Assembly: GCF_014646255.1 (NCBI RefSeq)
Contig: NZ_BMNC01000007.1
Location: 39,725-103,724, forward strand
DNA: 64,000 nucleotides
Direction: 5' to 3'
Source of the DNA: Lentzea pudingi
Lineage (GTDB): Bacteria; Actinomycetota; Actinomycetes; Mycobacteriales; Pseudonocardiaceae
Positions 8,923-17,726 of this stretch are shown piece after piece (the stretch's first letter is position 1; each line of letters starts with the position of its first letter). Position numbers and translations under genes: made by a program. The notes beneath the pieces were generated by a model. That model was not told where the DNA came from and made no database searches. It worked only from the letters and a program-made list of their open reading frames with translations.

Positions 8923-9297
8923 TCAGCCCTGGTCTCGCAGGTGCTTGCCCCAGATGGCCGAGTTGTCGCCCTCGGTCAGGATGTACTGCTGCTCGATGGC
9001 CTTGAGCTGGGCGATGACGCCGACGAGCTGCTCGCGGTAGACGTTCAGCGCGGTCATCGCCTTGTCGGCCGTCTGGTCGTTGAAGGCCTTGGACGTCTCG
9101 CTGCTGATCGGGTCTTCCGCCCAGGGCCGCGTGGGCAGCTGGTTCACCTGAGGCCTGACCTTGAGATCGAACTCGTCCAGGGCCTTCTCGAACGCCGCAC
9201 GCGCCTGTCGAATGGCTGACGGGTCCACCTTCAGCTTGCGCTGACCGAACTCGGGCGGCGTCGAAACGCCTCCACCTCCACTGTCCGCGAGGTACAC
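8923..9297 (-). CDS. PE-like T7SS substrate 1
   Basis: 124 residues forming a predicted helical hairpin: KLKVDPSAIRQARAAFEKAL, a central PWAEDPISSETSKAFND, then a second helix ending EQQYILTEGDN. YILTE fits the YxxxD/E export signal of T7SS substrates, placed just after the second helix as in PE proteins. The GTG start at 9297 is preceded by GGAGG with good spacing. The gene lies directly upstream of the PPE-like gene, supporting a PE-PPE pair handled by the EspG downstream. Confidence 0.75.
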   Translation of the reverse strand: MYLADSGGGGVSTPPEFGQRKLKVDPSAIRQARAAFEKALDEFDLKVRPQVNQLPTRPWAEDPISSETSKAFNDQTADKAMTALNVYREQLVGVIAQLKAIEQQYILTEGDNSAIWGKHLRDQG

Positions 9298-9420
9298 GGC
9301 ACACCCTCCTCAGTACGACCCTCAGGAAATGGATCGCGTGTGCATTTGGGACGACTCTAGCTCTGATGCATGACGCGGGTGACCGGTTCCAGGTATAAGC
9401 CGCGTAGTTCTACTCAACTG

Positions 9421-10011
9421 TCACTTGGTGGCCAGAACAGGCCCGACGGCGTTGGCGAGCTTCGTGGCCCGCTCGCACGCTCCGTCCACGGTGGCCTTGG
9501 GATCGCCGAAGGTGAAGGCGCTGACGAAGAGCATCTGACCGTCGTTCGCATCGATGTAGATGTCACAACCGAGGATGGTCTTCTGCGGGTCGCGCTTGTT
9601 CAGGTAGGCGGGATAGCCGGCCACCTGGAGCTTGGTGACGTTCGCCTCGCCGACCGTCTTCATGAGCCGGTCCACGCCGCCGTTGACGAGGGTGTCGACG
9701 CCTGTGGTGTAAGCGCGGTCCTCGTAGATGCTGGTGCAGTTCTTGCTGCCCTCGCCGAAGTCGGCATCCGGGTCACCAGGCTGCGCAAGACGCATGCCGA
9801 GGGTCGCCTTCACCTCGGGAGTGATCAGCGAACACGGGTCGAGCTTCAGCATGTCGACGTTCTTCGGCCTGTTCACGGGGGCGGTCCCGGCAGAAGTTCC
9901 GGTCGTCGGCGCACTGGTCTTCGCCCCCTCGGCGGAAGGCTTGCCCGGCTCTGTCGACGAACACCCGGCCAGGACCGCTGCCAGCAGAAACGGGACGGCA
10001 AGTCGGCTCAT
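9421..10011 (-). CDS. DUF3558 family lipoprotein 1
   Basis: 196 residues. A short signal sequence ends in a lipobox (AAVLAGC, lipidated Cys about residue 16), followed by a Ser/Thr/Pro linker and a DUF3558 domain: KLDPCSLITPEVKATLGM near its start, three further Cys residues (KNCTS, LGCDI, DGACERA). Family members are cell-envelope lipoproteins of Pseudonocardiales and mycobacteria with unknown function, often near ESX clusters. The same family occurs within the second PE/PPE cassette at 44335-44931. The 123 bp between this stop and the PE-like start hold no clear gene. Confidence 0.85.
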   Translation of the reverse strand: MSRLAVPFLLAAVLAGCSSTEPGKPSAEGAKTSAPTTGTSAGTAPVNRPKNVDMLKLDPCSLITPEVKATLGMRLAQPGDPDADFGEGSKNCTSIYEDRAYTTGVDTLVNGGVDRLMKTVGEANVTKLQVAGYPAYLNKRDPQKTILGCDIYIDANDGQMLFVSAFTFGDPKATVDGACERATKLANAVGPVLATK

Positions 10012-10100
10012 GCGAGCAAACTATCGGATCGCCAGGCACACAGGGTGGCGAACGAGGTGTCCCGCGTCACCCGTCCGACTCATTGCCGGTGACCCCACCA

Positions 10101-10116
10101 AAAGGAAACCTTCTTT
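10101..10116 (+). promoter_or_regulatory. possible operator upstream of the exo-glucosaminidase gene
   Basis: AAAGGAAACCTTCTTT, an imperfect palindrome about 45 nt before the ATG at 10161. It resembles, from memory, the AGGAAA/TTTCCT-type operators of ROK-family chitosan regulators (CsnR) in actinomycetes. The symmetry is weak, and no such regulator gene is in the window. Confidence 0.25.
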
Positions 10117-10160
10117 ACGATACCCCGAAGCGCCGCCGCCCCGATGCGTCGAGGAGCGAC

Positions 10161-12800
10161 ATGCTGCGCAACCGACCACTACCGACCCTGGTCGTGGCGG
10201 CGGTGGGACTGGCCCTGCTCGTGCCAGGCACCTCAGCCAACGCGGGCCCCGTGCCCGGCACGGGAGCGGCGCTGAAGGTGGCCGCCGCCCCCGGACAGAC
10301 CTCCACCATCCCGGACTGGCGCATGCAGACCAGCGCCACCGCCACGCAGGCCGGCTCCGTGATCTCCGGCCCGTCCTACTCGGACTCCGGCTGGCTCACC
10401 GTGCCGGCGCGCTCGACGGTGATGGCCGGTCTGATCGCCAACAACAAGTACGGCGACGTCAACTACTCGGAGAACCTGAAGAGGGCCAACGCCAACGACT
10501 TCAAGGTGCCGTGGTGGTACCGCAAGGTCTTCCAGGCCGACCCGCAGCCGGGCGTGAACACGTTCCTCAAGCTCAACGGCGGTGTGATCGCCCGCGGTGA
10601 GGTGTGGCTCAACGGCACGAAGGTCGCCGGCACCGACACGGTCATCGGCGCCTACCCGACGTTCGAGTTCAACGTCACCGGCCTGCTGCGCAAGGGTGAC
10701 AACGCGCTCGCGATCAAGGCCTCGCCGTCCGACCCGGCCAGGGACCTGGTGATCCACTTCATCGACTGGGCCCAGCTCCCGCCCGACCGCAACCAAGGCC
10801 TGTTCCGCGACGTCGACCTCGCGCAGAGCGGGGCGGTCTCGGTGCGCGGCCTGCACGTGCTCTCCGACCTGCCGCTGCCGAACCTGGACAGCGCCACGGT
10901 CACCGTGAAGGTCGACGCGCGCAACAACACCGGCAGCGCGGTCACCACGACCGTCGCCGGCAGCGCCGCGGGCCAGAACTACAGCCAGAACGTGAGCCTG
11001 GCCGCGAACGAGACCAGGACCGTCACGTTCCCGCTCACCGTCACCAACCCGCAGGTCTGGTGGCCGTACCAGATGGGCGCGCAGCCGCTGTACGACGCGA
11101 CGGCGACCGCCACGGTGGCCGGCGCGAAGTCGGACGAGCAGCGCACGACGTTCGGCATCCGCGAGGTCACCTCGAAGATGATCAGCGGCAACGTCCAGTA
11201 CCAGATCAACGGCAAGCCGATCCTGATCCGCGGCGGCGGCTGGGCGTCGGACCTCTTCCTGCGCACCGACGCGCGGAAGATCGCCGACGAGATGATGCTG
11301 ACGAAGTCCATGGGCCTCAACACGATCCGACTCGAGGGCAAGCCGGAGAACGACGAGATCTACGACATGGCCGACCGCATGGGCATCCTGCTCATGACCG
11401 GCTGGGAATGTTGCTCGAAGTGGCAGAACACCGGTGGGTTCACCGCGGAGGACAAGAGGGTCGCGGGCGCGTCCGCCGAGGGCGAGGCCAAGCGGATCCG
11501 CAACCACCCCAGCGTGTTCACGTTCCTCATCGGCTCGGACGAGGCCCCGGTGGCCGACGTCGAGAAGATCTACCTGGACGCCCTGAAGCGCGCGGACTGG
11601 CAGACGCCGATCATCAACGCCGCCGCACGCCGCAGCTCCCCTCAGCTCGGTGACTCGGGCATGAAGATGGAAGGCCCGTACTGGTGGGAGCCGCCGGTCT
11701 ACTGGTACGACAACCGGAAGGGCGGCAGCGCGGGCTTCGCCTCCGAGATCGGCCCCGGCCTCGCGATCCCGGAGATGGACGAACTCAAGAAGTTCCTGAG
11801 CCAGGCCGAGATCAACAAGCTGACGGACTACAACGCGCAGCAGTACCACCTGTCGCCGTCCGGCAACTTCAGCAAGATCGGCTTCTGGGGCACGGCGCTC
11901 GACAACCGGTACGGCCAGCCGTCCACTGAGGACGACTTCGTCAACAAGGCCCAGCTGCAGCAGTACGAGACGAACCGCGCGCAGTTCGAGGCGTTCGGCC
12001 GCGACTTCTCCGACACCGGCGCGAACCAGGCGCAGGGCCTCATCTACTGGATGCAGAACGACCCGTGGCCCAAGCTCTTCTGGCACCTCTACAACTACAA
12101 CCTGGCCACCGCGGGGTCGTACTTCGGTGCCAAGACGGCGAACAAGGCCCTGCACGCCCAGTACTCCTACGACGACAAGTCGCTCGCCGTGGTGAACATG
12201 GGCCTGGAGGCCAAGCAGGGCCTGCAGCTGCAGGTGACGGTCTTCAACTCCGACGGCACGCAGAAGGCGAACGAGACGCGTTCCGTACCGGCAAAGGCGA
12301 ACGGGTCCGTGCGGGTCGGCACCCTGCCGCAGCCGTCCGGGCTGTCACCGGCGTACTTCGTCCGGCTGCTGCTCAAGGACTCCGCGGGCAAGGAGGTCGA
12401 CCGCAACGTCTACTGGCTGTCCACCAAGGCGGACACGCTGAACTACAACGCCGGCGACTGGTGGTACACACCGCAGGCCCAGTACACGGACCTGAAGTCG
12501 TTGAGCTCTCTGCGGGCGGGCCAGGTGTCGGTGACCTCCACGACGACGCCGGGCGCGGACGGCAGGCAGGCCACCAGCGTGACCGTCAGGAACACCGGTA
12601 CCTCCGTGGCGTTCTTCATGCGGGCGTCGCTGCGCAAGGGCCAGGACGGCGCCGAGGTGCTGCCGGTCGACTGGAGCGACAACTACATCACGCTGTTCCC
12701 CGGTGAGTCCCAGACGATCAGGGGCGAGTACCGGACGTCCGACCTGGGCGGGGCGGCGCCGGTCGTCCAGCTCTCCGGGCACAACGTGAGCAAGCGCTAG
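10161..12800 (+). CDS. csxA: exo-beta-D-glucosaminidase (GH2, CsxA-type)
   Basis: 879 residues, secreted (signal peptide about 1-32, ending GTSANA). It hydrolyses terminal glucosamine from chitosan oligosaccharides. Layout follows CsxA: sugar-binding beta-sandwich (WWYRKVFQ), immunoglobulin-like domain, then a TIM barrel with ILIRGGGWASDLFLR. GSDEAP carries the expected acid/base Asp (about residue 460), and FASEIGPG carries the nucleophile Glu (about 528). GSD in place of the N-E pair of ordinary GH2 beta-galactosidases is diagnostic of this subgroup. GAGGAG precedes the ATG at 10161, which is why longer in-frame starts upstream were rejected. Its stop overlaps the convergent GH15 gene by 4 bp. 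Confidence 0.9.
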   Translation: MLRNRPLPTLVVAAVGLALLVPGTSANAGPVPGTGAALKVAAAPGQTSTIPDWRMQTSATATQAGSVISGPSYSDSGWLTVPARSTVMAGLIANNKYGDVNYSENLKRANANDFKVPWWYRKVFQADPQPGVNTFLKLNGGVIARGEVWLNGTKVAGTDTVIGAYPTFEFNVTGLLRKGDNALAIKASPSDPARDLVIHFIDWAQLPPDRNQGLFRDVDLAQSGAVSVRGLHVLSDLPLPNLDSATVTVKVDARNNTGSAVTTTVAGSAAGQNYSQNVSLAANETRTVTFPLTVTNPQVWWPYQMGAQPLYDATATATVAGAKSDEQRTTFGIREVTSKMISGNVQYQINGKPILIRGGGWASDLFLRTDARKIADEMMLTKSMGLNTIRLEGKPENDEIYDMADRMGILLMTGWECCSKWQNTGGFTAEDKRVAGASAEGEAKRIRNHPSVFTFLIGSDEAPVADVEKIYLDALKRADWQTPIINAAARRSSPQLGDSGMKMEGPYWWEPPVYWYDNRKGGSAGFASEIGPGLAIPEMDELKKFLSQAEINKLTDYNAQQYHLSPSGNFSKIGFWGTALDNRYGQPSTEDDFVNKAQLQQYETNRAQFEAFGRDFSDTGANQAQGLIYWMQNDPWPKLFWHLYNYNLATAGSYFGAKTANKALHAQYSYDDKSLAVVNMGLEAKQGLQLQVTVFNSDGTQKANETRSVPAKANGSVRVGTLPQPSGLSPAYFVRLLLKDSAGKEVDRNVYWLSTKADTLNYNAGDWWYTPQAQYTDLKSLSSLRAGQVSVTSTTTPGADGRQATSVTVRNTGTSVAFFMRASLRKGQDGAEVLPVDWSDNYITLFPGESQTIRGEYRTSDLGGAAPVVQLSGHNVSKR

Positions 12801-14593
12801 CTGCCGTAGCGGTTCGCGACGACGTCGGGTCGTTCCACGGGACGGCCCGCGTCCAGCGACCACGCCAGCCGCACGTACTGCGCGTGCGTCCAGGCGAGCG
12901 GGGTGGCCGAGCCGGTTCCCCGGCCGTTCCACACCTGTTCGGGCAGCATGAGCCCGCTGTTCGCCGCTGCCGCGATCTCCTTCAACCGCTTGGCGGCACT
13001 GGCCCTGTCACCGGCGAGCAGCTCGTACTCGCCGCGTTCGCCGCTGAGCAACGGCCAGAGCCTGCCGTACGTGCGGGTCGGCGTCGGCCAGTTGATGCCC
13101 CACGGCCTGCCGTCGGCCGTCTCGCCGTAGCCGTCCTGCGTGAACCGGTGCCAGTAGCCCTGCTCCTTCAGCTGCTGGTCCACGACTCGGACGGTGTTGC
13201 GGATGACGGGGTCGCCGGCTCGCTTCACGCCGAGCCGGACCAGTTCCAGGAAGCTCGGGTCCACGACGGCGCGCTGGTCGATGTCGGTGGGGTTGTTGTC
13301 ACCGAGGTTGTACTTCGTCGCCGCGTCGGGCTGCCCGTCCTTGGTGAGACGCAGGTAGTAGGGCTTCGGCGAGTACGGTCCGGTCTTCGTCGCCGTCCAG
13401 CCCTCCACCTTCCGCTGCCAGTCGTCGGCGGCCTGGAGGTACTTGTCAGCGTTCTCGCCGTTGCGCTGTAGCAGATCCGCGAAGCAGACCAGCCCGGCAA
13501 CCGCCGAGGCGATCGTGGCGGGCGAGTAACCGTTCTGGTTCTCCCAGCGCTCCTGTTCGCTGAACGGCGAGTTCGGGTAGGCCAGCAGGTAGTCGGCGGA
13601 GCGGCGCAGAGCGTCCAGAGTGGACTGATCTTGTCGGTCGAGGTGCCAGGCGAGCAGAAGTGGTGCCGCGACCTGGTCGAGCTGGACCTTGAGCCACACC
13701 GGGGTGCCGTCGACCCGCGTGTTCTGCGGCAGGTGGCCGTCCGGCTGCTGCTGCTTCTGAAGCATGAAGTCCAGCGAACGTTCGGCGAACCCGCGGTCTC
13801 CGGCGGCGATCATGGCCGTCGACACGTGGTACAGGTCGCGCGGCCACACCAGCGCGTACGGGCCGAGCTCCGGTGCCAGTTCCCGGTCGAACCCGAAGGC
13901 CCACGGGAAGCTCGGCGACGCGATCGACGCACCGGGGTGGGTCTTGTCCTCGGTCGCCGCCAGCACCATCACGGACATGTCGTAGAGCCGCCGGTCCGCC
14001 GACTTCGGCCTGGCCAGCCCGTTCAGGTACGTGTGCCAGCCCTGCGCGTACTCCCTCGCGGCGCCGCGGAACCCCCGGTCGAGCGCGGTCTGTGCGACCC
14101 CCTCACCAAAGCCGACCGCGAACGTGCCGTGCGCGCGTCGCACCGGTTCGGTGGGCAGGGTGGTCCTGACTTCGCTCGAGCCCTTCATCGGCACGTGCTC
14201 GATCGACAACCGGGCCGGACGCTGCGACCTGAACTCCACGTCCGCGAGCACCGCGGCGCGTTGCGGGTCGGTGACGTAGGTGATCTCGGCCTGCCAGCCG
14301 TCGCCGCGCAACCGCTGCCGGAACGTCAGCGACCTGTCGTCCGCCGGTTCGGTGTACGCCCGACCGGGCTTTCCGTTGACGAGCAACCGCGTCTCGCGAG
14401 TCGCGGGCGTGCTGAGGTCGGGGAAGAAGATCTCGGAGAGTCCCTGGTGGCCGAGGGTGAACCACACCGGGCTGGCCGCGGACCTGGCTGTGCCGAACGC
14501 CTGCTTGTCCGCGGGTAGGGGAACGACCTCGGCCGCACGAGCGACCGGTGCCGACATGAGGAGCAGGAGCACGACCAGGGCCAATGCCTTCAT
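12797..14593 (-). CDS. secreted glucoamylase / glucodextranase-like GH15 enzyme
   Basis: 598 residues with a Sec signal peptide (residues about 1-20, ending ARAA). An N-terminal beta-sandwich carries FFPDLSTPATRETRLLV, followed by the (alpha/alpha)6 barrel of GH15: YALVWPRDLYHVSTAM, a general-acid candidate Glu in ERWENQNGYSP (about residue 350), and the base candidate in LPEQVWNGRG (about 550) before TPLAWTHAQYVRL. Bacterial GH15 enzymes of this layout release glucose from alpha-glucans (1,4 or 1,6); the linkage cannot be decided from sequence. Together with the neighbouring GH2 gene it suggests extracellular saccharification. The stop overlaps that gene's stop. Confidence 0.88.
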   Translation of the reverse strand: MKALALVVLLLLMSAPVARAAEVVPLPADKQAFGTARSAASPVWFTLGHQGLSEIFFPDLSTPATRETRLLVNGKPGRAYTEPADDRSLTFRQRLRGDGWQAEITYVTDPQRAAVLADVEFRSQRPARLSIEHVPMKGSSEVRTTLPTEPVRRAHGTFAVGFGEGVAQTALDRGFRGAAREYAQGWHTYLNGLARPKSADRRLYDMSVMVLAATEDKTHPGASIASPSFPWAFGFDRELAPELGPYALVWPRDLYHVSTAMIAAGDRGFAERSLDFMLQKQQQPDGHLPQNTRVDGTPVWLKVQLDQVAAPLLLAWHLDRQDQSTLDALRRSADYLLAYPNSPFSEQERWENQNGYSPATIASAVAGLVCFADLLQRNGENADKYLQAADDWQRKVEGWTATKTGPYSPKPYYLRLTKDGQPDAATKYNLGDNNPTDIDQRAVVDPSFLELVRLGVKRAGDPVIRNTVRVVDQQLKEQGYWHRFTQDGYGETADGRPWGINWPTPTRTYGRLWPLLSGERGEYELLAGDRASAAKRLKEIAAAANSGLMLPEQVWNGRGTGSATPLAWTHAQYVRLAWSLDAGRPVERPDVVANRYGS

Positions 14594-14613
14594 GCCCTGG
14601 GGAGTTCCCCGAC

Positions 14614-16779
14614 CTAGAGATCACCACGCAACAGGCTGTCGATGTTCTCCGGCGGACCGGGCCGGGCGAAGAACCAGCCCTGGCCCGTGTCGCACCCCAG
14701 CCGCAGCAAGCGGGCGGCCTGAGCCGGCGTCTCCACGCCCTCGGCCGTGACGCCCAACGACAACGCGTGCGCCAACTGCACCAGCGTCGCGACGATCTGC
14801 GCGTCGACCGGATCTTCCTCGTTCTCGGCCCGCAGCCCCTCCATGAACGAGCCGGCGATCTTCAGCTCGTGCACGGGCAGGTGCTTGAGGTACGCGAGGT
14901 TGGAGTAGCCGGTGCCGAAGTCGTCGATCGCGATGCGCACACCCATGTCGCACAACGCCCGCAGCGCTTCCAGCGGCTCGTCGGCGGTGCCCATGATCGC
15001 CGACTCCGTCAGCTCCAGCTGCAGGTGGTGCGGCGGCAGCGCGCACTCGTCCAGGATCCGCTTGACGTCGCGCACCAGCTCGGGGTCGCGGGACTGCCGC
15101 ACCGCCAGGTTCACCGACACGAACGGCGCCGCGTCACCGAACTCCTCCAGCCAGCGCCGGGCCTCCTCGCAGGCCTTGCGCAGCACCCACCGTCCCAAGG
15201 GGACGATCAGGCCGGTCTCCTCCGCCAGTTCGATGAACCGGTCCGGCGCGAGCCGACCGAACTCCGGGTGCTGCCAGCGCACCAGGGCCTCGACACCGGT
15301 GACGGTGGAGTCCTCCAGGCGCACCAGCGGCTGGTACTCGACGTAGAACTCGCCACGTTCCAACGCGCGTGGCATGGTGGCCGACAGCGTGAACCTGGCC
15401 ACCTCACGCGCGTTGCGTTCCGGGTCGTACAGCGCCCAGCGCGCCTTGCCGTCGGCCTTCGCCCAGTACAGCGTGATGTCCGCGTCCCGCATCATGTCCG
15501 CGGACGTCGTGCCGGACAGCTGCCGTTCGACGATGCCGATCGACGCCGACACCGACAGCTCGTGGCCCGCGATGCGGATCGGCGCCTCCAGCTCGGTCAG
15601 CACCCGGTCCGCGACGTCCACGATGTCCTGCTCGCCGGACGAGCCCTCGACCAGGATCACGAACTCGTCGCCGCCCATGCGCGCGACCAGCTTGCCCTCG
15701 CCGGACACCGAGTGGTCGAGCCGGCGGCCGACCTCGACCAGCAGCTGGTCTCCGGTGTCGTGGCCCAGCGAGTCGTTGATGACCTTGAAGCCGTCGAGGT
15801 CGAGGTAGCAGAGGCCGGCCCGCACGTGCTTCGCCCGGTTGTTGAAGACGCGCCCGAGGCGTTCGAGGAACAACGCCCTGTTCGGCAGGCCGGTGAGCGG
15901 GTCGTGCAACGCCTGGTAGCGCAGCCGGTTCTGGAGCAGGTGCCGGTCGGTGACGTCCTCGATCATCGCGACCTGGTACTGCGGCTCGCCGTGGTCGTCG
16001 CGGACCAGCGACAGCGTCAGGTGCGTCCACACCTGCTCGCCGTCGGCGCGATGGAAGCGCTTCTCGGCGCGGTAGTGGTCGCACTCGCCCGCGATGAGCT
16101 GGTCGTACAACCGCCACACGCTGCCCGCGTCCTCGGGGTGCATGAGGTCGCGCACGTTGTACTGGCGCATCTCCTCGACGCTGAACCCGAGCATGTCCTG
16201 CAGGGCCTGGTTGACGTCCAGGATCCGGCCGTCGATCGCCGCGATGCCGATGCCGATCGCGGCCTCGGTGAACATGGCGCGGAACCGGGCCTCGGAGGCC
16301 CGCAGCATCGACTCGGCCTGGTCGCGGGCGTCCAGCACGGCCGCCCTGATCGCCTCCTGCTCGGCCAGCGTGCGTTCCCGCAGCGCGCGGGCGTACCCGG
16401 CGGCCAGCGCGCCCTGCAGGGCGGCCAGGCGGGACGTCAGCCTGGCGTCGCCGGGGAAGCCCAGCTCGACGAGCAGGTCGTCGCCGAGCAGCTGGACCGT
16501 GCGGCCGAGGGTGTCGGTGCCGGTGAAGTGCGCGTCGACCAGCCGTGAGCCGATCTCGTGACCGGGGGCGGTGCGGAACGGCGTCGCGAACAGCGCCTCG
16601 ACCAGCCGCTCGGTGAGGTCCTGCAGGTGCTGTGCGACCTCGGCCCTGGTCATCGGCACGTAGCTCGACCCGATCACGGCCGTGGCCCAGCTGCGCGCGA
16701 ACACCTCGGCACCGGCCAAAACGGCCGGGCTCAAGGGAGAGCGGTCCTCACGCACCCGGTGGTCAACCCGATCGGTCAT
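14614..16779 (-). CDS. PAS-GGDEF-EAL cyclic-di-GMP enzyme (RmdA-like)
   Basis: 721 residues, cytosolic. The N-terminal helical sensor-like region (SWATAVIGSSYVPMTRAEV) resembles streptomycete RmdA-type proteins. Then come a PAS domain (about 165-290, FRAMFTEAAIGIGIAAIDG), a GGDEF domain with intact MGGDEFVILVEG (about 368) and an EAL domain with intact EALVRWQHPE (about 496) and DDFGTGYSNLAYLKHLP. Both catalytic signatures are preserved, so both c-di-GMP synthesis and breakdown are possible. In streptomycetes relatives influence development. The ATG at 16779 is preferred over an in-frame start 11 codons upstream because it follows a GAGAAG stretch and gives a usual family N-terminus. Confidence 0.88.
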   Translation of the reverse strand: MTDRVDHRVREDRSPLSPAVLAGAEVFARSWATAVIGSSYVPMTRAEVAQHLQDLTERLVEALFATPFRTAPGHEIGSRLVDAHFTGTDTLGRTVQLLGDDLLVELGFPGDARLTSRLAALQGALAAGYARALRERTLAEQEAIRAAVLDARDQAESMLRASEARFRAMFTEAAIGIGIAAIDGRILDVNQALQDMLGFSVEEMRQYNVRDLMHPEDAGSVWRLYDQLIAGECDHYRAEKRFHRADGEQVWTHLTLSLVRDDHGEPQYQVAMIEDVTDRHLLQNRLRYQALHDPLTGLPNRALFLERLGRVFNNRAKHVRAGLCYLDLDGFKVINDSLGHDTGDQLLVEVGRRLDHSVSGEGKLVARMGGDEFVILVEGSSGEQDIVDVADRVLTELEAPIRIAGHELSVSASIGIVERQLSGTTSADMMRDADITLYWAKADGKARWALYDPERNAREVARFTLSATMPRALERGEFYVEYQPLVRLEDSTVTGVEALVRWQHPEFGRLAPDRFIELAEETGLIVPLGRWVLRKACEEARRWLEEFGDAAPFVSVNLAVRQSRDPELVRDVKRILDECALPPHHLQLELTESAIMGTADEPLEALRALCDMGVRIAIDDFGTGYSNLAYLKHLPVHELKIAGSFMEGLRAENEEDPVDAQIVATLVQLAHALSLGVTAEGVETPAQAARLLRLGCDTGQGWFFARPGPPENIDSLLRGDL

Positions 16780-16833
16780 CTTCTCGGCCCTAACGCCACG
16801 AACGCGCAGCATACGGCCGGTCGCCGTCCGGAG

Positions 16834-17700
16834 TCATCTCTGAGCCTTCCGGCCCAGTGCCGCGAACCCCGGGAAGCGCTCACCGGACTCCTCCACGTCG
16901 GCCGGTGACTCGGGATGCCAGGCGGGCACGCGGACCACACCGGGTTCCACCAGCGTGAACCCGTCGAACAGGCGGGTGAACTCGGCACGGTTGCGGAACG
17001 TCATCCGCGTGACGCTCCGGTCGTAGATCCTGCGGGCCCGCACCGAGGCGTCCGTCTCGACGTCGGTCTCGTCGTAGCCCGCGTGGGACACCGCCAGGAA
17101 GCTGCCGGGCGCCAGCCTGTCGCGATACCCGCCGACGACGGCCCACGGGTCTTCCTCGTCCGGCACGAAGTGCAGCAGGGCGATCATCAGCACGGCGACC
17201 GGCTCGTCGAAGTCGAGCTGCTTGTCGACCTCGTCCGAGGCCAGCACGCCCGCCGGATCGCGCACGTCGGCGTGCAGCACGCTGACGTGGTCGTTGCCGC
17301 CCAGCAGCGACAGGCTGTGCGCGACGGCGACCGGGTCGAGGTCGACGTAGACGATCCGGGCCTCCGGGTCGGCGGCCTGGGCGATCTCGTGCACGTTGCC
17401 AACGGTCGGGATGCCGGACCCGAGGTCGAGGAACTGGCGGACACCCCGGCCGAGCAGGTGGCGGACAGCCCTGCGCAGGAACGCGCGGTGGTTCAGGACC
17501 ACGCCGCGCAGTTCGGGCATGATCTCCAGGGTCTTCTGGCCGACGGCCCGGTCCGCGGCGAAGTTGTGCGCGCCGCCGAGCCAGTAGTCGTACACCCGCG
17601 CGACGCTCGGACGCTCCAGGTCGATGTCCCCCGGCGCCCAGTTCGGCCGCTCCACTCGCTCACCCCACCCGCGTTCGGACCGTTCCAGCCCATCATGCAC
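16834..17700 (-). CDS. SAM-dependent methyltransferase, SAV2177/DUF574 family
   Basis: 288 residues matching the actinobacterial family Methyltransf_19. Diagnostic segments: PSVARVYDYWLGGAHNFAAD near the N-terminus; the SAM-binding motif FLDLGSGIPTVGNVHE; then IVYVDLDPVAVAHS, and ADVRDP. The acceptor substrate is unknown; the family is expanded in Streptomyces and Pseudonocardiales, sometimes next to regulators. The GTG at 17700 gives a 15-residue charged leader before VERPNWAPGDIDLERP, so a start at that internal GTG is also possible. It diverges from the membrane-protein gene at 17727 with only 26 bp between starts. Confidence 0.85.
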   Translation of the reverse strand: MHDGLERSERGWGERVERPNWAPGDIDLERPSVARVYDYWLGGAHNFAADRAVGQKTLEIMPELRGVVLNHRAFLRRAVRHLLGRGVRQFLDLGSGIPTVGNVHEIAQAADPEARIVYVDLDPVAVAHSLSLLGGNDHVSVLHADVRDPAGVLASDEVDKQLDFDEPVAVLMIALLHFVPDEEDPWAVVGGYRDRLAPGSFLAVSHAGYDETDVETDASVRARRIYDRSVTRMTFRNRAEFTRLFDGFTLVEPGVVRVPAWHPESPADVEESGERFPGFAALGRKAQR

Positions 17701-17726
17701 CCGCCTCTTGGCAGAATGCCGACCTC

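Noticed and set aside
10233..12155. 640-codon open frame antisense to the GH2 gene
   Set aside because: Arises from codon bias of csxA; no start signal, no domain.
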